Source: an uncultured Burkholderiales bacterium
GTDB lineage: Bacteria; Pseudomonadota; Gammaproteobacteria; Burkholderiales; Burkholderiaceae_C
Length of the DNA: 44,557 nt
Assembly (NCBI GenBank): GCA_937871935.1
Contig: CALMQI010000080.1
Coordinates: forward strand, 1-44,557
Direction of reading: 5' to 3'
This document shows positions 1-8,391 of this stretch, in pieces. Position 1 is the stretch's first letter; each line of letters opens with the position of its first letter. The notes beneath the pieces were generated by a model that was given only the letters and a program-made list of their open reading frames with translations, ran no database searches and was not told where the DNA came from. The translations under genes and the position numbers were made by a program.

Positions 1-752
1 CCCGAGCCCAGGCCCTTGGCCATCGGCATCACGTCGGGCACGATGCCGGCCCACTGGTGCGCGAACCACTTGCCGGTGCGGCCCATGCCGCACTGCACCT
101 CGTCGAGCATCAGCAGCCAATTCTTCTGGTCGCACAGCGCACGCAGCTCGCGCAGGTAGTCCGCCCGCGTCGGATTGATGCCGCCTTCGCCCTGGATGAC
201 CTCGAGGAACACCGCCACCACGTTGGGGTTGCGCTCGGCCTCGCGGCGCACCGCCGTAATGTCGTTCATCGGCACGCGCACGAAGCCTTCGACGAGCGGT
301 TCGAAGCCCTTCTGCACCTTGGGGTTGCCGGTGGCCGAGAGGGTGGCGATCGAGCGGCCGTGGAAGGCCTTCTCGTAGACGATGATCTCCGGCCGCGTGA
401 TGCCGCGGTCGTGGCCGAACTTGCGTGCGATCTTGATGGCACCCTCGTTGGCCTCCAGCCCGGTCGAGCAGAAGAACGCCGCCGACAGGCCCGACAGCTC
501 GCACAGCCGGTCGGCCAACTGCTCCTGCAGTGGCATCTGGTAGTAGTTGGAGCAGTGGATCAGCTTGGCCACCTGCTCCTGCAGTGCCGGCACGAGCTTG
601 GGGTGACCGTGGCCCAAGGTGTTGACGGCGATGCCGGCCAGGGCGTCGAGGTATTCGCGGCCTTCGGTGTCCCACACGCGGCAGCCTCGGCCATGCGACA
701 GCGCAAAAGGCAGTCGGCCGTAGGTGTTCATCACGTGGGACGGGGCGGGCAT
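1..752 (-). CDS. argD: Acetylornithine aminotransferase, N-terminal part (cut by window edge)
   Basis: Class III PLP-dependent aminotransferase converting N-acetylglutamate semialdehyde and glutamate to N-acetylornithine and 2-oxoglutarate in cytosolic arginine synthesis. The minus strand encodes 250 residues from ATG at 752, with AGGAG about nine bases upstream. Visible family features are the start MNTYGRLPFALSHGRG, the GNPKVQKGF stretch, the LDEVQCGMGRTG motif carrying the PLP-binding aspartate, and MAKGLGSG right at the window edge, holding the expected Schiff-base lysine. The C-terminal third lies outside the window. The ORF track omits this frame because it is open at the edge; the plus-strand ORFs listed here are its shadows. 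The related succinyl-diaminopimelate aminotransferase activity cannot be excluded. Confidence 0.93.
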   Translation of the reverse strand, partial: MPAPSHVMNTYGRLPFALSHGRGCRVWDTEGREYLDALAGIAVNTLGHGHPKLVPALQEQVAKLIHCSNYYQMPLQEQLADRLCELSGLSAAFFCSTGLEANEGAIKIARKFGHDRGITRPEIIVYEKAFHGRSIATLSATGNPKVQKGFEPLVEGFVRVPMNDITAVRREAERNPNVVAVFLEVIQGEGGINPTRADYLRELRALCDQKNWLLMLDEVQCGMGRTGKWFAHQWAGIVPDVMPMAKGLGS

Positions 753-781
753 GGGGCGGCTCCTGGCGTGCAAATGAAAAG

Positions 782-813
782 GGCCGGCGGCGTCACGGTG
801 TCACGCGCCGGCC
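782..813 (-). other. Inverted repeat in the predicted argD leader
   Basis: GGCCGGCG at 782-789 is exactly complementary to CGCCGGCC at 806-813, an 8-bp stem with a 16-nt loop holding two copies of GTCACG. It would form a hairpin at the very 5' end of the predicted argD transcript. Function unknown; it does not resemble an AT-rich ArgR box. Confidence 0.5.
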
Positions 814-820
814 GTGGAAG

Positions 821-826
821 ATTCTA
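821..826 (-). promoter_or_regulatory. -10-like hexamer TAGAAT for argD
   Basis: TAGAAT on the minus strand matches the sigma-70 -10 consensus at five of six positions and would start transcription near 814, giving an argD leader of about 62 nt. No good -35 box is seen at the right spacing. Confidence 0.45.
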
Positions 827-836
827 AAGCGGGGGT

Positions 837-1289
837 GTGAAACAGCCGACAACGAGCGATCGGGTGAACCGAGGCCGGGCCATGCATGTTGCGACGCAAC
901 AATCACCAGTCACCATGACAGCACACGCCGATGCGGTGTTCGCGGCGCGGGCTCTGCCGCGGCACGCGCCACCGAATGCGCCAGATCCCCTGGCTCGCGA
1001 ATTCGTCATCGAAGGTGTCACCCGCGCCGGCAAGCCGTTCCGGCCCAGCGACTGGGCCGAGCGTCTGGCCGGTGCTCTGTCGTCGTTCCGGCCCAAGGGC
1101 CTGTACATCGGCGCGCACCTGACCTACTCGCCCTATTGCGTGCCCCGGGTCGTCGGCGGCGTCAAGTGCGTGATCGTCAACGAGGCCTTGCGCGAGGTCG
1201 AACCGATGGCCTGGGACTTCGCGATGAACTTCGCGCGCGACAACGAACTGCGGCTGCACGAGCGCGTGCCGGGAGAGGGCGTTCTTTAG
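837..1289 (+). CDS. DUF3579 domain protein
   Basis: A protein of up to 150 residues with the DUF3579 signature: FVIEGVTRAGKPFRPSDWAE, then a tyrosine-rich LTYSPYCVPRVVGGVKCV, then MNFARDNEL. The family is largely restricted to betaproteobacteria and has no established function as far as I know. The conserved domain starts near residue 56, so the true start may be the ATG at 882 or 915 rather than the GTG at 837; none has a clear ribosome-binding site. The flanking genes argD and rpsT point the other way, so it appears to be transcribed alone. A hairpin with a T-run follows it. It is small, probably soluble, and lacks a signal peptide or membrane segment. Confidence 0.8.
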   Translation: MKQPTTSDRVNRGRAMHVATQQSPVTMTAHADAVFAARALPRHAPPNAPDPLAREFVIEGVTRAGKPFRPSDWAERLAGALSSFRPKGLYIGAHLTYSPYCVPRVVGGVKCVIVNEALREVEPMAWDFAMNFARDNELRLHERVPGEGVL

Positions 1290-1319
1290 CCGATCGGACC
1301 ACTCGGCTCGGCCAAGAAG

Positions 1320-1346
1320 AACGGCCCGCATGCAGCGGGCCGTTTT
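1320..1346 (+). terminator. Rho-independent terminator, probably bidirectional
   Basis: A perfect 10-bp GC-rich stem (1320-1329 with 1335-1344) with loop ATGCA is followed on the plus strand by TTTT, ending the DUF3579 transcript. Read from the minus strand the same stem is followed by TCTTCTT, so it can also end the rpsT transcript. It lies between the two convergent genes. Confidence 0.85.
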
Positions 1347-1365
1347 CATGAGAGGGTGCCTTGGC

Positions 1366-1662
1366 TCAGGCCGTCATCGCCTTCAGGCGGGCCGACAGTC
1401 GACTCTTGTGCCGAGCGGCCTTGTTCTTGTGGAAGATGCCCTTGTCGGCCACCGAGTCGATCACGGCCTGCGCCGACTTGAACAGCTCGGTTGCCTTGGC
1501 CTTGTCGCCGCTGGCGGCGGCCTTCTGCACGTTCTTGACCACGGTGCGGAACTTCGAGCGCAGCCCCGTGTTGTGGGCATTGAGCGCGACATCCTGACGG
1601 GCGCGCTTGCGGCCCGATGCAAGGCGGACGGTCTTCTTCTTGGCTTTGGAGGCGGTGGCCAT
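1366..1662 (-). CDS. rpsT: 30S ribosomal protein S20
   Basis: S20 binds 16S rRNA in the 30S subunit and stabilises it during assembly. The 98-residue product starts [17 protein letters not shown] and is rich in lysine, arginine and alanine, as expected of its helical-bundle fold. The conserved [16 protein letters not shown] segment near the C terminus is the clearest family mark. The ORF track extends 34 residues upstream to 1764, but the ATG at 1662 gives the usual S20 start and length. It is divergent from murJ and convergent with DUF3579, as is common in Burkholderiales. Confidence 0.97.
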   Translation of the reverse strand: MATASKAKKKTVRLASGRKRARQDVALNAHNTGLRSKFRTVVKNVQKAAASGDKAKATELFKSAQAVIDSVADKGIFHKNKAARHKSRLSARLKAMTA

Positions 1663-1713
1663 GGTTCGTGCGGTGAGGGCCGCATCAAGGCGGCCCGCGG
1701 TCAAAAGAGGCGA

Positions 1714-1719
1714 AGTATA
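1714..1719 (-). promoter_or_regulatory. -10-like hexamer TATACT for rpsT
   Basis: TATACT on the minus strand predicts initiation near 1707 and a leader of about 45 nt before rpsT. It sits in the 128-bp rpsT-murJ divergent region. No clear -35 box. Confidence 0.5.
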
Positions 1720-1773
1720 GCATTCGGTCCAGCGCAGACGCCTGCCGCGGGCCTGAGCGCGCAAGGGGCTACC

Positions 1774-1779
1774 TATAAT
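1774..1779 (+). promoter_or_regulatory. Consensus -10 TATAAT for murJ
   Basis: A perfect TATAAT lies 11 bases before the murJ ATG. The predicted start near 1786 would leave a leader of only about 5 nt, too short for a Shine-Dalgarno sequence. Confidence 0.55.
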
Positions 1780-1790
1780 CGCGCCGCGCG

Positions 1791-3347
1791 ATGAACCTGC
1801 TCAAGGCCGCCTCCACCGTCTCGCTGCTCACGCTGGCCTCGCGCATCACCGGTCTGGTTCGTGACCAGCTGATCGCCGCCAGCTTCGGCGCCGGTGCCGC
1901 GACCGATGCGTTCAACGTCGCCTTCCGCATTCCCAATCTGCTGCGCCGCCTGTTCGGCGAGGGTGCCTTCTCGCAGGCCTTCGTGCCGATCCTCGGGGCG
2001 ACGCGCGAGCGCGAGGGCGAGGCGGCGACACGCGCGCTGATCGATGCCGTGGCCACCGTGCTGGCCTGGGCGCTGCTGGCGACCTGCGCGCTTGGCATCG
2101 CCGCCGCGCCGGTCGTGGTGTGGCTCATCGGCGCCGAACTGCAGGCATTCGACGACGCGGTGCTGATGACACGCTGGATGTTCCCGTACATCGGCTTCAT
2201 CGGCCTGGTCGCCTTCAGCGCGGGCATCCTGAACACATGGCGCCGCTTCGCGGTGCCCGCGGTGACGCCGGTGCTGCTGAACCTGGCGATCATCGCCGCC
2301 GCCTGGTGGGGCGCGCCCTGGCTGAGCACCCAGGGCGTGCCGCCGATCTACGCGTTGGCTGGCGGCGTCATGCTGGGCGGCGTGCTGCAGCTGGCGGTGC
2401 AGTGGCCAGCCCTGCGGGCCATTGGCAGTCTGCCGCGCGTGGGCCTGTCGCCGCGCGCGTTCATCGCAGCCTGGCGCTTCGAAGGTGTGCAGCGCGTGCT
2501 GCGGCAGATGGCGCCGGCTCTGCTGGGCGTGTCGGTGGCGCAGCTGTCGTTGCTGATCAACACGCGCATCGCCACCCATGTGGGGGTCGGTGCGGTGTCG
2601 TGGCTGACCTTTGCCGACCGCCTGATGGAGTTCCCGACCGCGTTGCTCGGCGTCGCGCTTGGCGTGGTGCTGTTGCCGCAGCTGTCCGCCGCGCAGGCGC
2701 GCGACGATGGTGCCGCCTATTCCGGCATGCTCGACTGGGGTCTGCGCCTGGTGGTCCTGCTCACGCTGCCCTGTGCGGTGGCGCTGCTCGTGTTTGCGCA
2801 ACCGCTGGTGGCCGTGCTGTTTCACTACGGGGCCTTCGGCGCACAGGACGTGGTGCAGACCACGCGTGCCTTGATGGGCTATGGCGTCGGCCTGCTCGGC
2901 ATCGTGTCGGTCAAGGTGCTGGCGCCGGCCTACTACGCCCGGCTCGACGTGCGCACGCCGGTGCGCATCGCCATCGTGGTGCTGGTGGCGACGCAGTTGC
3001 TCAATCTGCTGCTGGTGCCCCGGCTGGGCCACGCCGGCCTGGCGCTGTCGATCGGCCTGGGCGCCTGTGTCAACGCGCTTTGGCTGCTGGTCGGCCTGCT
3101 GCGCCGAGGGCTGTTCCGGGCCTCTGCGGGCTGGCCCGCCTTTCTGGCGCGGGTGCTCGCTGCCAACTTGGCCATGGGTCTCGGGCTTGCCTGGCTCGCG
3201 GTGAACATCGACTGGTTGGGCCTGCAGTCGCGCGGCTTCGTGCGCGCCGGCTGGATGGCGGTTTGCCTGACGGCCGCGGCCGCGCTGTACTTTGGCGTGC
3301 TGGCGCTCGTGGGCCTGCGCTGGCGGCAGTTTTCACGCAAGGGCTGA
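1791..3347 (+). CDS. murJ: Lipid II flippase MurJ
   Basis: MurJ moves lipid-linked peptidoglycan precursor (lipid II) across the inner membrane. The 518-residue product is the usual length and strongly hydrophobic, in line with the 14 membrane helices of the MOP/MviN family. The N terminus has [19 protein letters not shown] and [20 protein letters not shown]. Arginines 18, 24 and 52 fall where the essential cavity arginines of E. coli MurJ lie. It is a single gene divergent from rpsT; the next gene starts 111 bp downstream, so cotranscription is possible. The ATG at 1791 is well supported because it begins at the conserved N terminus. Confidence 0.96.
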   Translation: MNLLKAASTVSLLTLASRITGLVRDQLIAASFGAGAATDAFNVAFRIPNLLRRLFGEGAFSQAFVPILGATREREGEAATRALIDAVATVLAWALLATCALGIAAAPVVVWLIGAELQAFDDAVLMTRWMFPYIGFIGLVAFSAGILNTWRRFAVPAVTPVLLNLAIIAAAWWGAPWLSTQGVPPIYALAGGVMLGGVLQLAVQWPALRAIGSLPRVGLSPRAFIAAWRFEGVQRVLRQMAPALLGVSVAQLSLLINTRIATHVGVGAVSWLTFADRLMEFPTALLGVALGVVLLPQLSAAQARDDGAAYSGMLDWGLRLVVLLTLPCAVALLVFAQPLVAVLFHYGAFGAQDVVQTTRALMGYGVGLLGIVSVKVLAPAYYARLDVRTPVRIAIVVLVATQLLNLLLVPRLGHAGLALSIGLGACVNALWLLVGLLRRGLFRASAGWPAFLARVLAANLAMGLGLAWLAVNIDWLGLQSRGFVRAGWMAVCLTAAAALYFGVLALVGLRWRQFSRKG

Positions 3348-3458
3348 GGTCGCGCGGCGAGGAAGTCGCGCTACCCGGCAGGTGGCGCTCGGCGCGGCTG
3401 GCGATCGTGTGGCAGCAGCCCCTACACTGGCATCGACCCCCCACCCGACTTCCCGCTC

Positions 3459-4328
3459 GTGAGCAAGTCCATCGTCTTCCAGGCGCCGAGCCCGCTGGAG
3501 TACTTCGCCAGCCTGGTGGCCGAAGACTCGAGCTTCGCGCTGCTCGAGGCGGCGGTGGCGGTCGCCCAGGACGAGTACCCGCAGCTCGACGTGCAGGTGG
3601 TGCTGTCGGAGATCGACGCGCTCGCGCTGCGTCTGAAGAAGCGCATGCCGGCCGACGCGGCACCGGTGCAGCGGCTGCGCTTCCTGAACCGTTTCTTCTA
3701 CCAGGAGCTCGGTTTTGCCGGCAACGTCAACGACTACTACGACCGGCGCAATAGCTATCTGAACGACGTGCTGGTACAGCGGCGCGGCATCCCGTTGACG
3801 CTGGCGCTGCTCTACGTCGAGCTGGCGGGGCAGCTCGGCCTGATCGCGCGCGGCGTCTCGTTTCCGGGGCACTTCCTGGTCAAGCTGCGTATGCCGCAGG
3901 GCGAGGTGGTCATCGATCCGTTCGACGGGCGCTCGCTGTCGCGCGAGGATCTCGACGAGCGGCTGGCTCCGTATCGGCGGCGCCAGGGGCTGGTCGGCGA
4001 CTTCGAGGCGCCGCTCGGTCTGTTCCTGCAGGCGGCGCCGGCGCGCGACATCCTGGCGCGCATGCTGCGCAACCTGAAGGAGATCCACCGCAGCGCGCGT
4101 GACAGCGTGCGATGGCTGGCCGTGCAGCAGCGCCTCGTGGTGCTGCTGCCGCAGAGCTGGGACGAGCGGCGCGATCGCGCGCTGGCCCATGCCGCGCTCG
4201 GCCAGCGCGAGGCGGCCATTCGCGACCTCGAGGCCTACCTGCAGCATCGGCCGGACGCCGATGACGCGCGGGCCATGAGCGAGCAGCTCGAGCAGTTGCG
4301 CCGGCAGGGCACGCCCCGGCTGCATTGA
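3459..4328 (+). CDS. SirB1-family transglutaminase-like/TPR protein
   Basis: This 289-residue cytosolic protein has the SirB1 architecture. A helical N-terminal segment and a transglutaminase-like core (about residues 60-180) contain NSYLNDVLVQRRGIPLTLAL and VSFPGHFLVKL, followed by a C-terminal TPR-like segment with repeated Ala/Leu helices and AYLQHRPDADDAR. The core lacks an obvious catalytic cysteine, so enzymatic activity is doubtful; the family role is unsettled. Translation probably starts at GTG 3459. A weak -10-like TACACT at 3430-3435 region precedes it but I do not list it separately. The gene commonly sits near murJ in Burkholderiales. Confidence 0.85.
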   Translation: MSKSIVFQAPSPLEYFASLVAEDSSFALLEAAVAVAQDEYPQLDVQVVLSEIDALALRLKKRMPADAAPVQRLRFLNRFFYQELGFAGNVNDYYDRRNSYLNDVLVQRRGIPLTLALLYVELAGQLGLIARGVSFPGHFLVKLRMPQGEVVIDPFDGRSLSREDLDERLAPYRRRQGLVGDFEAPLGLFLQAAPARDILARMLRNLKEIHRSARDSVRWLAVQQRLVVLLPQSWDERRDRALAHAALGQREAAIRDLEAYLQHRPDADDARAMSEQLEQLRRQGTPRLH

Positions 4329-4350
4329 AAGCCCCGGGGGCGAGTCCTCC

Positions 4351-4356
4351 TACAAT
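4351..4356 (+). promoter_or_regulatory. -10-like hexamer TACAAT upstream of perM
   Basis: TACAAT would start transcription near 4363, about 90 nt before the perM ATG. It is the likeliest promoter for the perM-hda-HAD-pcnB-folK run. No convincing -35 box. Confidence 0.45.
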
Positions 4357-4453
4357 CGGCCGCCGGATCCGGGGTGCTTGAGCGCGCCGACCGGCCGGCG
4401 CGCCCGCACTGCCTGGCGCGCCGGGCCGCCACCCGACACGAGCGCCCTTGCCG

Positions 4454-5515
4454 ATGAATCTCACTGCCGCGCAACGTCAAGCCCTCAGCTGGCTGGCCCT
4501 GGCCGGCGTGGCGGCGTTGCTGCTGTGGTTATTGGCGCCGGTGCTGACGCCGTTCGTGGTCGGCGCGGTGCTGGCCTATGCGCTGCATCCAATGGTCGAA
4601 CGGCTGGCCGCCCGCCGCGTGCCCCGGCTGCTCGCCGTCGTCGTTGTCGAAGTCGCCGCACTGGTGATCGCCTTCGCGTTGGCGCTGCTGATCGTGCCGG
4701 TGCTCGGCAAGGAACTGCCGCTGCTGAAGGCGCAGGTGCCGCCGCTGCTGGATCGGCTCAACCAGAGCCTGGCCCCCTGGCTCGCGCAATTCGGCATCAC
4801 GGTGGCGTTCGATCTGGCCAGCGTGAAGGCCTGGGTGACCCAGCTGCTCGACGCCAATCTCGAGGACTGGCTGGGCGCGGCGCTGAGTTCGGCGCGCATC
4901 GGCGGCAGCGTGCTGCTGTCCTTCGTCGGCAACATCATCCTGGTGCCGGTGGTCTTGTTCTACCTGCTGAGCGATTGGCCGCGGCTGATCGAGCGCATGC
5001 ACGGCCTGGTGCCGCCGCGCATGCGCAGCCGAGTGCAGGGATTCCTGGACGAATGCGACGCCGTGCTCGGCCAGTACCTGCGCGGCCAGTTGCTGGTGAT
5101 GATGGCGCTGTCGGTCTACTACGTCGGCGCGCTGGCGCTCGCCGGCTTCGACCTCGCGTTGCCGCTGGGCGTGTTCACCGGCATGGCCGTGGCGGTGCCG
5201 TACGTCGGCTTCGGCCTCGGCCTCGTGATGGCGTTGCTGGCGGCGCTGCTGCAGTTCGCCAGCCTGAAGGGCGTGCTGCTGGTGGCGCTGGTGTACGGCG
5301 TCGGCCAGTTGCTCGAGGGCTTCGTGCTGACGCCGCGCCTGGTCGGTGAGCGCATCGGGCTCAACCCGCTGGCGGTGATCTTCGCGCTGCTGGCATTCGG
5401 CACCTTGTTCGGCTTCGTCGGCGTGCTGGTGGCGCTGCCGGCGAGCGCGGTGATCCTGGTAGCCCTGCGCCGCCTGCGCGCCGCCTATGTGGGCAGCGGC
5501 CTGTTTTCCGGATGA
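4454..5515 (+). CDS. AI-2E family transporter (PerM-type permease)
   Basis: A 353-residue inner-membrane protein with about eight hydrophobic helices, matching the AI-2E/PerM (UPF0118) family. Family marks are the N-terminal LLLWLLAPVLTPFVVGAVLA, the central soluble loop (about 70-150), FYLLSDWPRL, and the C-terminal VYGVGQLLEGFVLTPRLVGE motif. The family includes TqsA (AI-2 export) and Na+/H+ antiporters, so the substrate here is unknown. The ORF track starts at TTG 4448, but ATG 4454 is the more likely start. Its stop overlaps the start of hda by 4 bp (ATGA), a context in which PerM homologues are often found. Confidence 0.9.
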   Translation: MNLTAAQRQALSWLALAGVAALLLWLLAPVLTPFVVGAVLAYALHPMVERLAARRVPRLLAVVVVEVAALVIAFALALLIVPVLGKELPLLKAQVPPLLDRLNQSLAPWLAQFGITVAFDLASVKAWVTQLLDANLEDWLGAALSSARIGGSVLLSFVGNIILVPVVLFYLLSDWPRLIERMHGLVPPRMRSRVQGFLDECDAVLGQYLRGQLLVMMALSVYYVGALALAGFDLALPLGVFTGMAVAVPYVGFGLGLVMALLAALLQFASLKGVLLVALVYGVGQLLEGFVLTPRLVGERIGLNPLAVIFALLAFGTLFGFVGVLVALPASAVILVALRRLRAAYVGSGLFSG

Positions 5516-6183
5516 AGCAGTTGCCCCTGCCGATCGCCGCACCCGCGGCGGCCGGGTTCGATACCTTCACCACCGGGGCCAATGCCGCCGCGGTGCAGCA
5601 CCTGCAGCAACTCGCCCCGCAGGCGGTCCCTGCCTACCTGTGGGGCGCCTCGGGCAGCGGCAAGACGCACCTGCTGCGTGCGCTGGCGGCGCAGCGCCAG
5701 CAGCGTGGCGAGCAGATCGCCTGGTTCGACGACTCGACGCGCCCGCCCTGGACGCTGGAACCGGCGCATGCGTTGCTGCTGCTGGATCGTTGCGACGACT
5801 TCGACGAAAGCCAGCAGCAGGCCGCGTTCGCGCTGCTGGTGAACGCGCAGACGCACGGCGTGCCCTGGGTGGCCGCCGGTCGTGTGCCGCCGGTCGACCT
5901 GCCGCTGCGCGAGGACTTGCGCACCCGCCTCGGCTGGGGCCCGGTGTTCGCGCTGCACAACCTATCCGAGGAGCAGGCCCGCGGCGTGTTGCGACGCGAG
6001 TCGGATCGGCGCGGCATCTTCCTGTCCGACGAGGTGATGGACTATCTGATGACGCGCTTTGCGCGCGATCTGACGCACCTGATGACACTGCTCGACCAGC
6101 TCGACGACTTCGCGCTGTCGGAGCATCGCGCGGTGACGGTGCCGCTCCTGAAGAAGATGCTGCTCGAACAGGCCGAGGCATGA
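5512..6183 (+). CDS. hda: DnaA regulatory inactivator Hda
   Basis: Hda is a DnaA-like AAA+ protein that, with the DNA-loaded sliding clamp, stimulates ATP hydrolysis on DnaA and prevents re-initiation. The 223-residue product begins MKQLPLPI, whose QLPLP (residues 3-7) is the clamp-binding motif. A Walker A GASGSGKT follows at 45-52 and a degenerate Walker B LLLLDRCDDF near 86. The C-terminal part resembles DnaA domain III, and no domain IV DNA-binding helix-turn-helix is present. It overlaps perM and the HAD gene by 4 bp each, so it is probably translated by coupling within one operon. Confidence 0.95.
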   Translation: MKQLPLPIAAPAAAGFDTFTTGANAAAVQHLQQLAPQAVPAYLWGASGSGKTHLLRALAAQRQQRGEQIAWFDDSTRPPWTLEPAHALLLLDRCDDFDESQQQAAFALLVNAQTHGVPWVAAGRVPPVDLPLREDLRTRLGWGPVFALHNLSEEQARGVLRRESDRRGIFLSDEVMDYLMTRFARDLTHLMTLLDQLDDFALSEHRAVTVPLLKKMLLEQAEA

Positions 6184-6848
6184 GGCTCGCGCTGTTCGAC
6201 CTCGACGGCACGCTGATCGAGAAGGACTCCGACCATGCCTTCGGCGAGTACATGGTCGCGCGCGGCTGGGCCGATGCACAGGCGTTTCGTGACGCCAACG
6301 ATCGTTTCTACCAGCAGTACCAGGCCGGCGCCCTGGACATCGATGCCTATATCGACTTCGCCACCGCGCCGTGGCGCGCTCGCTCTGCAGCGGAGCAACG
6401 CGCGGTGATCGAGGGCTTCATGCAGGAGGTCATGCGACCGGAGATCCGCAACACTGCGCGTGCGCTGGTGCACCGGCATCTCGATGCCGGCGACCGGGTC
6501 GCTATCGTGACGGCGACCAACGAGTTCATCACGAGGCCGATCGCCGATGAATTCGGCGTGTCGACGCTGATCGCCACAGAGCTGGCACGCGACGGCGACG
6601 GCCGTGCCGACGGCCGCATCCGCGGCGTGCCGTCGTTTCGCGAAGGCAAGGTGGCACGCGTTCAGCACTGGCTGGCCACGCAGGGCAGCAGTCTGGCCGC
6701 CTGCGCCCACAGCGTGTTCTATTCCGATTCGACCAACGACCTGGCCCTGCTGCACGCGGTGTCAGAACCGGTGGCGACCAACCCGAGCCCGGCGCTGGAG
6801 GCGATCGCCCGCGAACGCGGCTGGCGTATCCTGCGGTTATTCGAATGA
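6180..6848 (+). CDS. HAD-IB family phosphatase (SerB-like)
   Basis: A 222-residue cytosolic phosphatase of the HAD superfamily, subfamily IB. Motif I is DLDGT at residues 7-11 (nucleophile D7, acid D9), motif II is the threonine in IVTATNEF, motif III is the lysine in REGKV, and motif IV is YSDSTNDLAL. The helical cap between motifs I and II contains the YQQYQAG stretch. This subfamily covers phosphoserine phosphatase-like and histidinol-phosphatase-like enzymes; the substrate cannot be decided from sequence alone. It sits between hda and pcnB with ATGA overlaps on both sides. The larger 453-residue ORF in the track is an upstream read-through of this frame. Confidence 0.9.
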   Translation: MRLALFDLDGTLIEKDSDHAFGEYMVARGWADAQAFRDANDRFYQQYQAGALDIDAYIDFATAPWRARSAAEQRAVIEGFMQEVMRPEIRNTARALVHRHLDAGDRVAIVTATNEFITRPIADEFGVSTLIATELARDGDGRADGRIRGVPSFREGKVARVQHWLATQGSSLAACAHSVFYSDSTNDLALLHAVSEPVATNPSPALEAIARERGWRILRLFE

Positions 6849-8383
6849 TCAAGAGACTGATAGACAAACTGTTGGGCAAGTCGGCGGCGCCGCGCATTCC
6901 GCTGGGCAAGCGGGTCGAGGTGGGCGAGGCCGACCACGGCATCGACGCCTCGCTGGTCGACGAACGAGCAGTCAAGGTCGTGGCGACGCTCAAGAAGGCC
7001 GGCCACGAGGCCTACGTCGTCGGCGGCGCGGTGCGCGACCTGCTGGTCGGCCGCCGGCCAAAGGACTTCGATGTCGCCACCGATGCCACGCCGGAACAGG
7101 TGAAGCAGCTGTTCCGCCGCGCGTTCGTGATCGGACGGCGATTTCGCCTGGTGCACGTGGTGTTCGGGCGTGGTCGCGACCACGAGGTGATCGAGGTCTC
7201 GACCTTCCGCGCCTACCGCGACGCCAGCGAGGCCGACCAGGTGAGCGGCAACGAGCGCACTTCGAAGGCCGATCTGGCCGGCAAGACGCACGTGGTCGAT
7301 GCCGCCGGACGCGTGCTGCGCGACAACGTCTGGGGCCCGCAGATCGAGGACGCGGCGCGCCGCGACTTCACCGTCAACGCGATGTACTACGACCCCGAGA
7401 CGCGCATCGTGGTCGATTTCCACCACGGCCTGGCCGACGCGAAGAAGCGCGTGCTGCGCATGATCGGCGACCCGGTGACGCGATATCGCGAGGATCCGGT
7501 GCGCGTGATCCGCGCGGTCCGCTTCGCCGCCAAGCTTGGTTTCCAGATCGAGAACAAGACGAAGGCCGGCATGGCCGAGGCGATTCCGCTATTGGGCAAC
7601 GTGCCGGTGTCGCGCCTGTTCGACGAGATGATCAAGCTGCTGCAGACCGGCCATGCGCTGGCCAGCGTCGAGGCGCTGCGCACCTATGGGCTCGACCGTA
7701 GCAATGTGTTCCCCGTGCTGCAGGTCATTTTCGACCAGAGTCGTTCCAGCGAGCAGCGCCACCGATTCATCGAGCTGGCCCTGGCCGACACCGACCGCCG
7801 CGTGGAGGAGGGACGTGCCGTCGCACCGAGCTTTCTGCTGGCGTGCCTGTTGTGGCACGACGCGCATACGCGCTGGGAGGAACTGCAGCGTCATGGCGAG
7901 CCGCCGATCCCGGCGCTGCAGCAGGCCGTCGATGCGGTGTTCGACGCGCGCATCGGCGACGTCTCGGGCCGCGGCCGCCTGGCCGCCGACATGCGAGAGA
8001 TCTGGCTGATGCAACCGCGTTTCGAGCGACGCCAGGCCAACTCGGCAAGCGCTCTGGTGGCGCAGCCCCGCTTCCGGGCGGCCTACGACTTCCTGCGCCT
8101 GCGCGCCGACGCGCAGGAGGTGAACGCCGAGCTGGCCGAGTGGTGGGAGGACTATTCGCTCGGCGACGCCGACGAACGCGAGGCGCTGCTGCAGGTGGCA
8201 CGCGAAGCCGAGCGCGCCCGCCGGCAGGGCGAGCCGGCTGCCGGCCACGGCGCGGCGGCGGGCGCGGGCCCGGAGGCGAGCCCCGGCACGAACGACGCAG
8301 CGCGCAAGCGGCGCCGGCGCCGCCGCAGGCCGGGTGGCCCGCGCCCGGCGGGCGAAGCGGCAGCGCCGGTGCCCGAGACCTGA
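6845..8383 (+). CDS. pcnB: Poly(A) polymerase I
   Basis: PcnB adds poly(A) tails to RNA 3' ends and promotes their decay. The 512-residue protein has the class II nucleotidyltransferase head, with AYVVGGAVRDLLVGRRPKDF and the metal-binding DVAT aspartates near residues 60-80. The RRDFTVNAMYYDP and ITRYREDPVRVIRAVRF-type segments follow. Length and the RRPKDFDVATDATP signature favour PcnB over CCA-adding enzyme. The C terminus ends in a disordered, strongly basic tail with about nine consecutive arginine/lysine residues, probably for RNA binding. It overlaps the HAD gene by 4 bp; folK follows after 8 bp. Confidence 0.95.
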   Translation: MIKRLIDKLLGKSAAPRIPLGKRVEVGEADHGIDASLVDERAVKVVATLKKAGHEAYVVGGAVRDLLVGRRPKDFDVATDATPEQVKQLFRRAFVIGRRFRLVHVVFGRGRDHEVIEVSTFRAYRDASEADQVSGNERTSKADLAGKTHVVDAAGRVLRDNVWGPQIEDAARRDFTVNAMYYDPETRIVVDFHHGLADAKKRVLRMIGDPVTRYREDPVRVIRAVRFAAKLGFQIENKTKAGMAEAIPLLGNVPVSRLFDEMIKLLQTGHALASVEALRTYGLDRSNVFPVLQVIFDQSRSSEQRHRFIELALADTDRRVEEGRAVAPSFLLACLLWHDAHTRWEELQRHGEPPIPALQQAVDAVFDARIGDVSGRGRLAADMREIWLMQPRFERRQANSASALVAQPRFRAAYDFLRLRADAQEVNAELAEWWEDYSLGDADEREALLQVAREAERARRQGEPAAGHGAAAGAGPEASPGTNDAARKRRRRRRRPGGPRPAGEAAAPVPET

Positions 8384-8391
8384 GGCCTGCC

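Noticed and set aside
1773-3032. Minus-strand ORF of 419 codons opposite murJ
   Set aside because: Composition (His, Gln, Arg repeats) is typical of the antisense frame of a high-GC gene, and murJ is clear.
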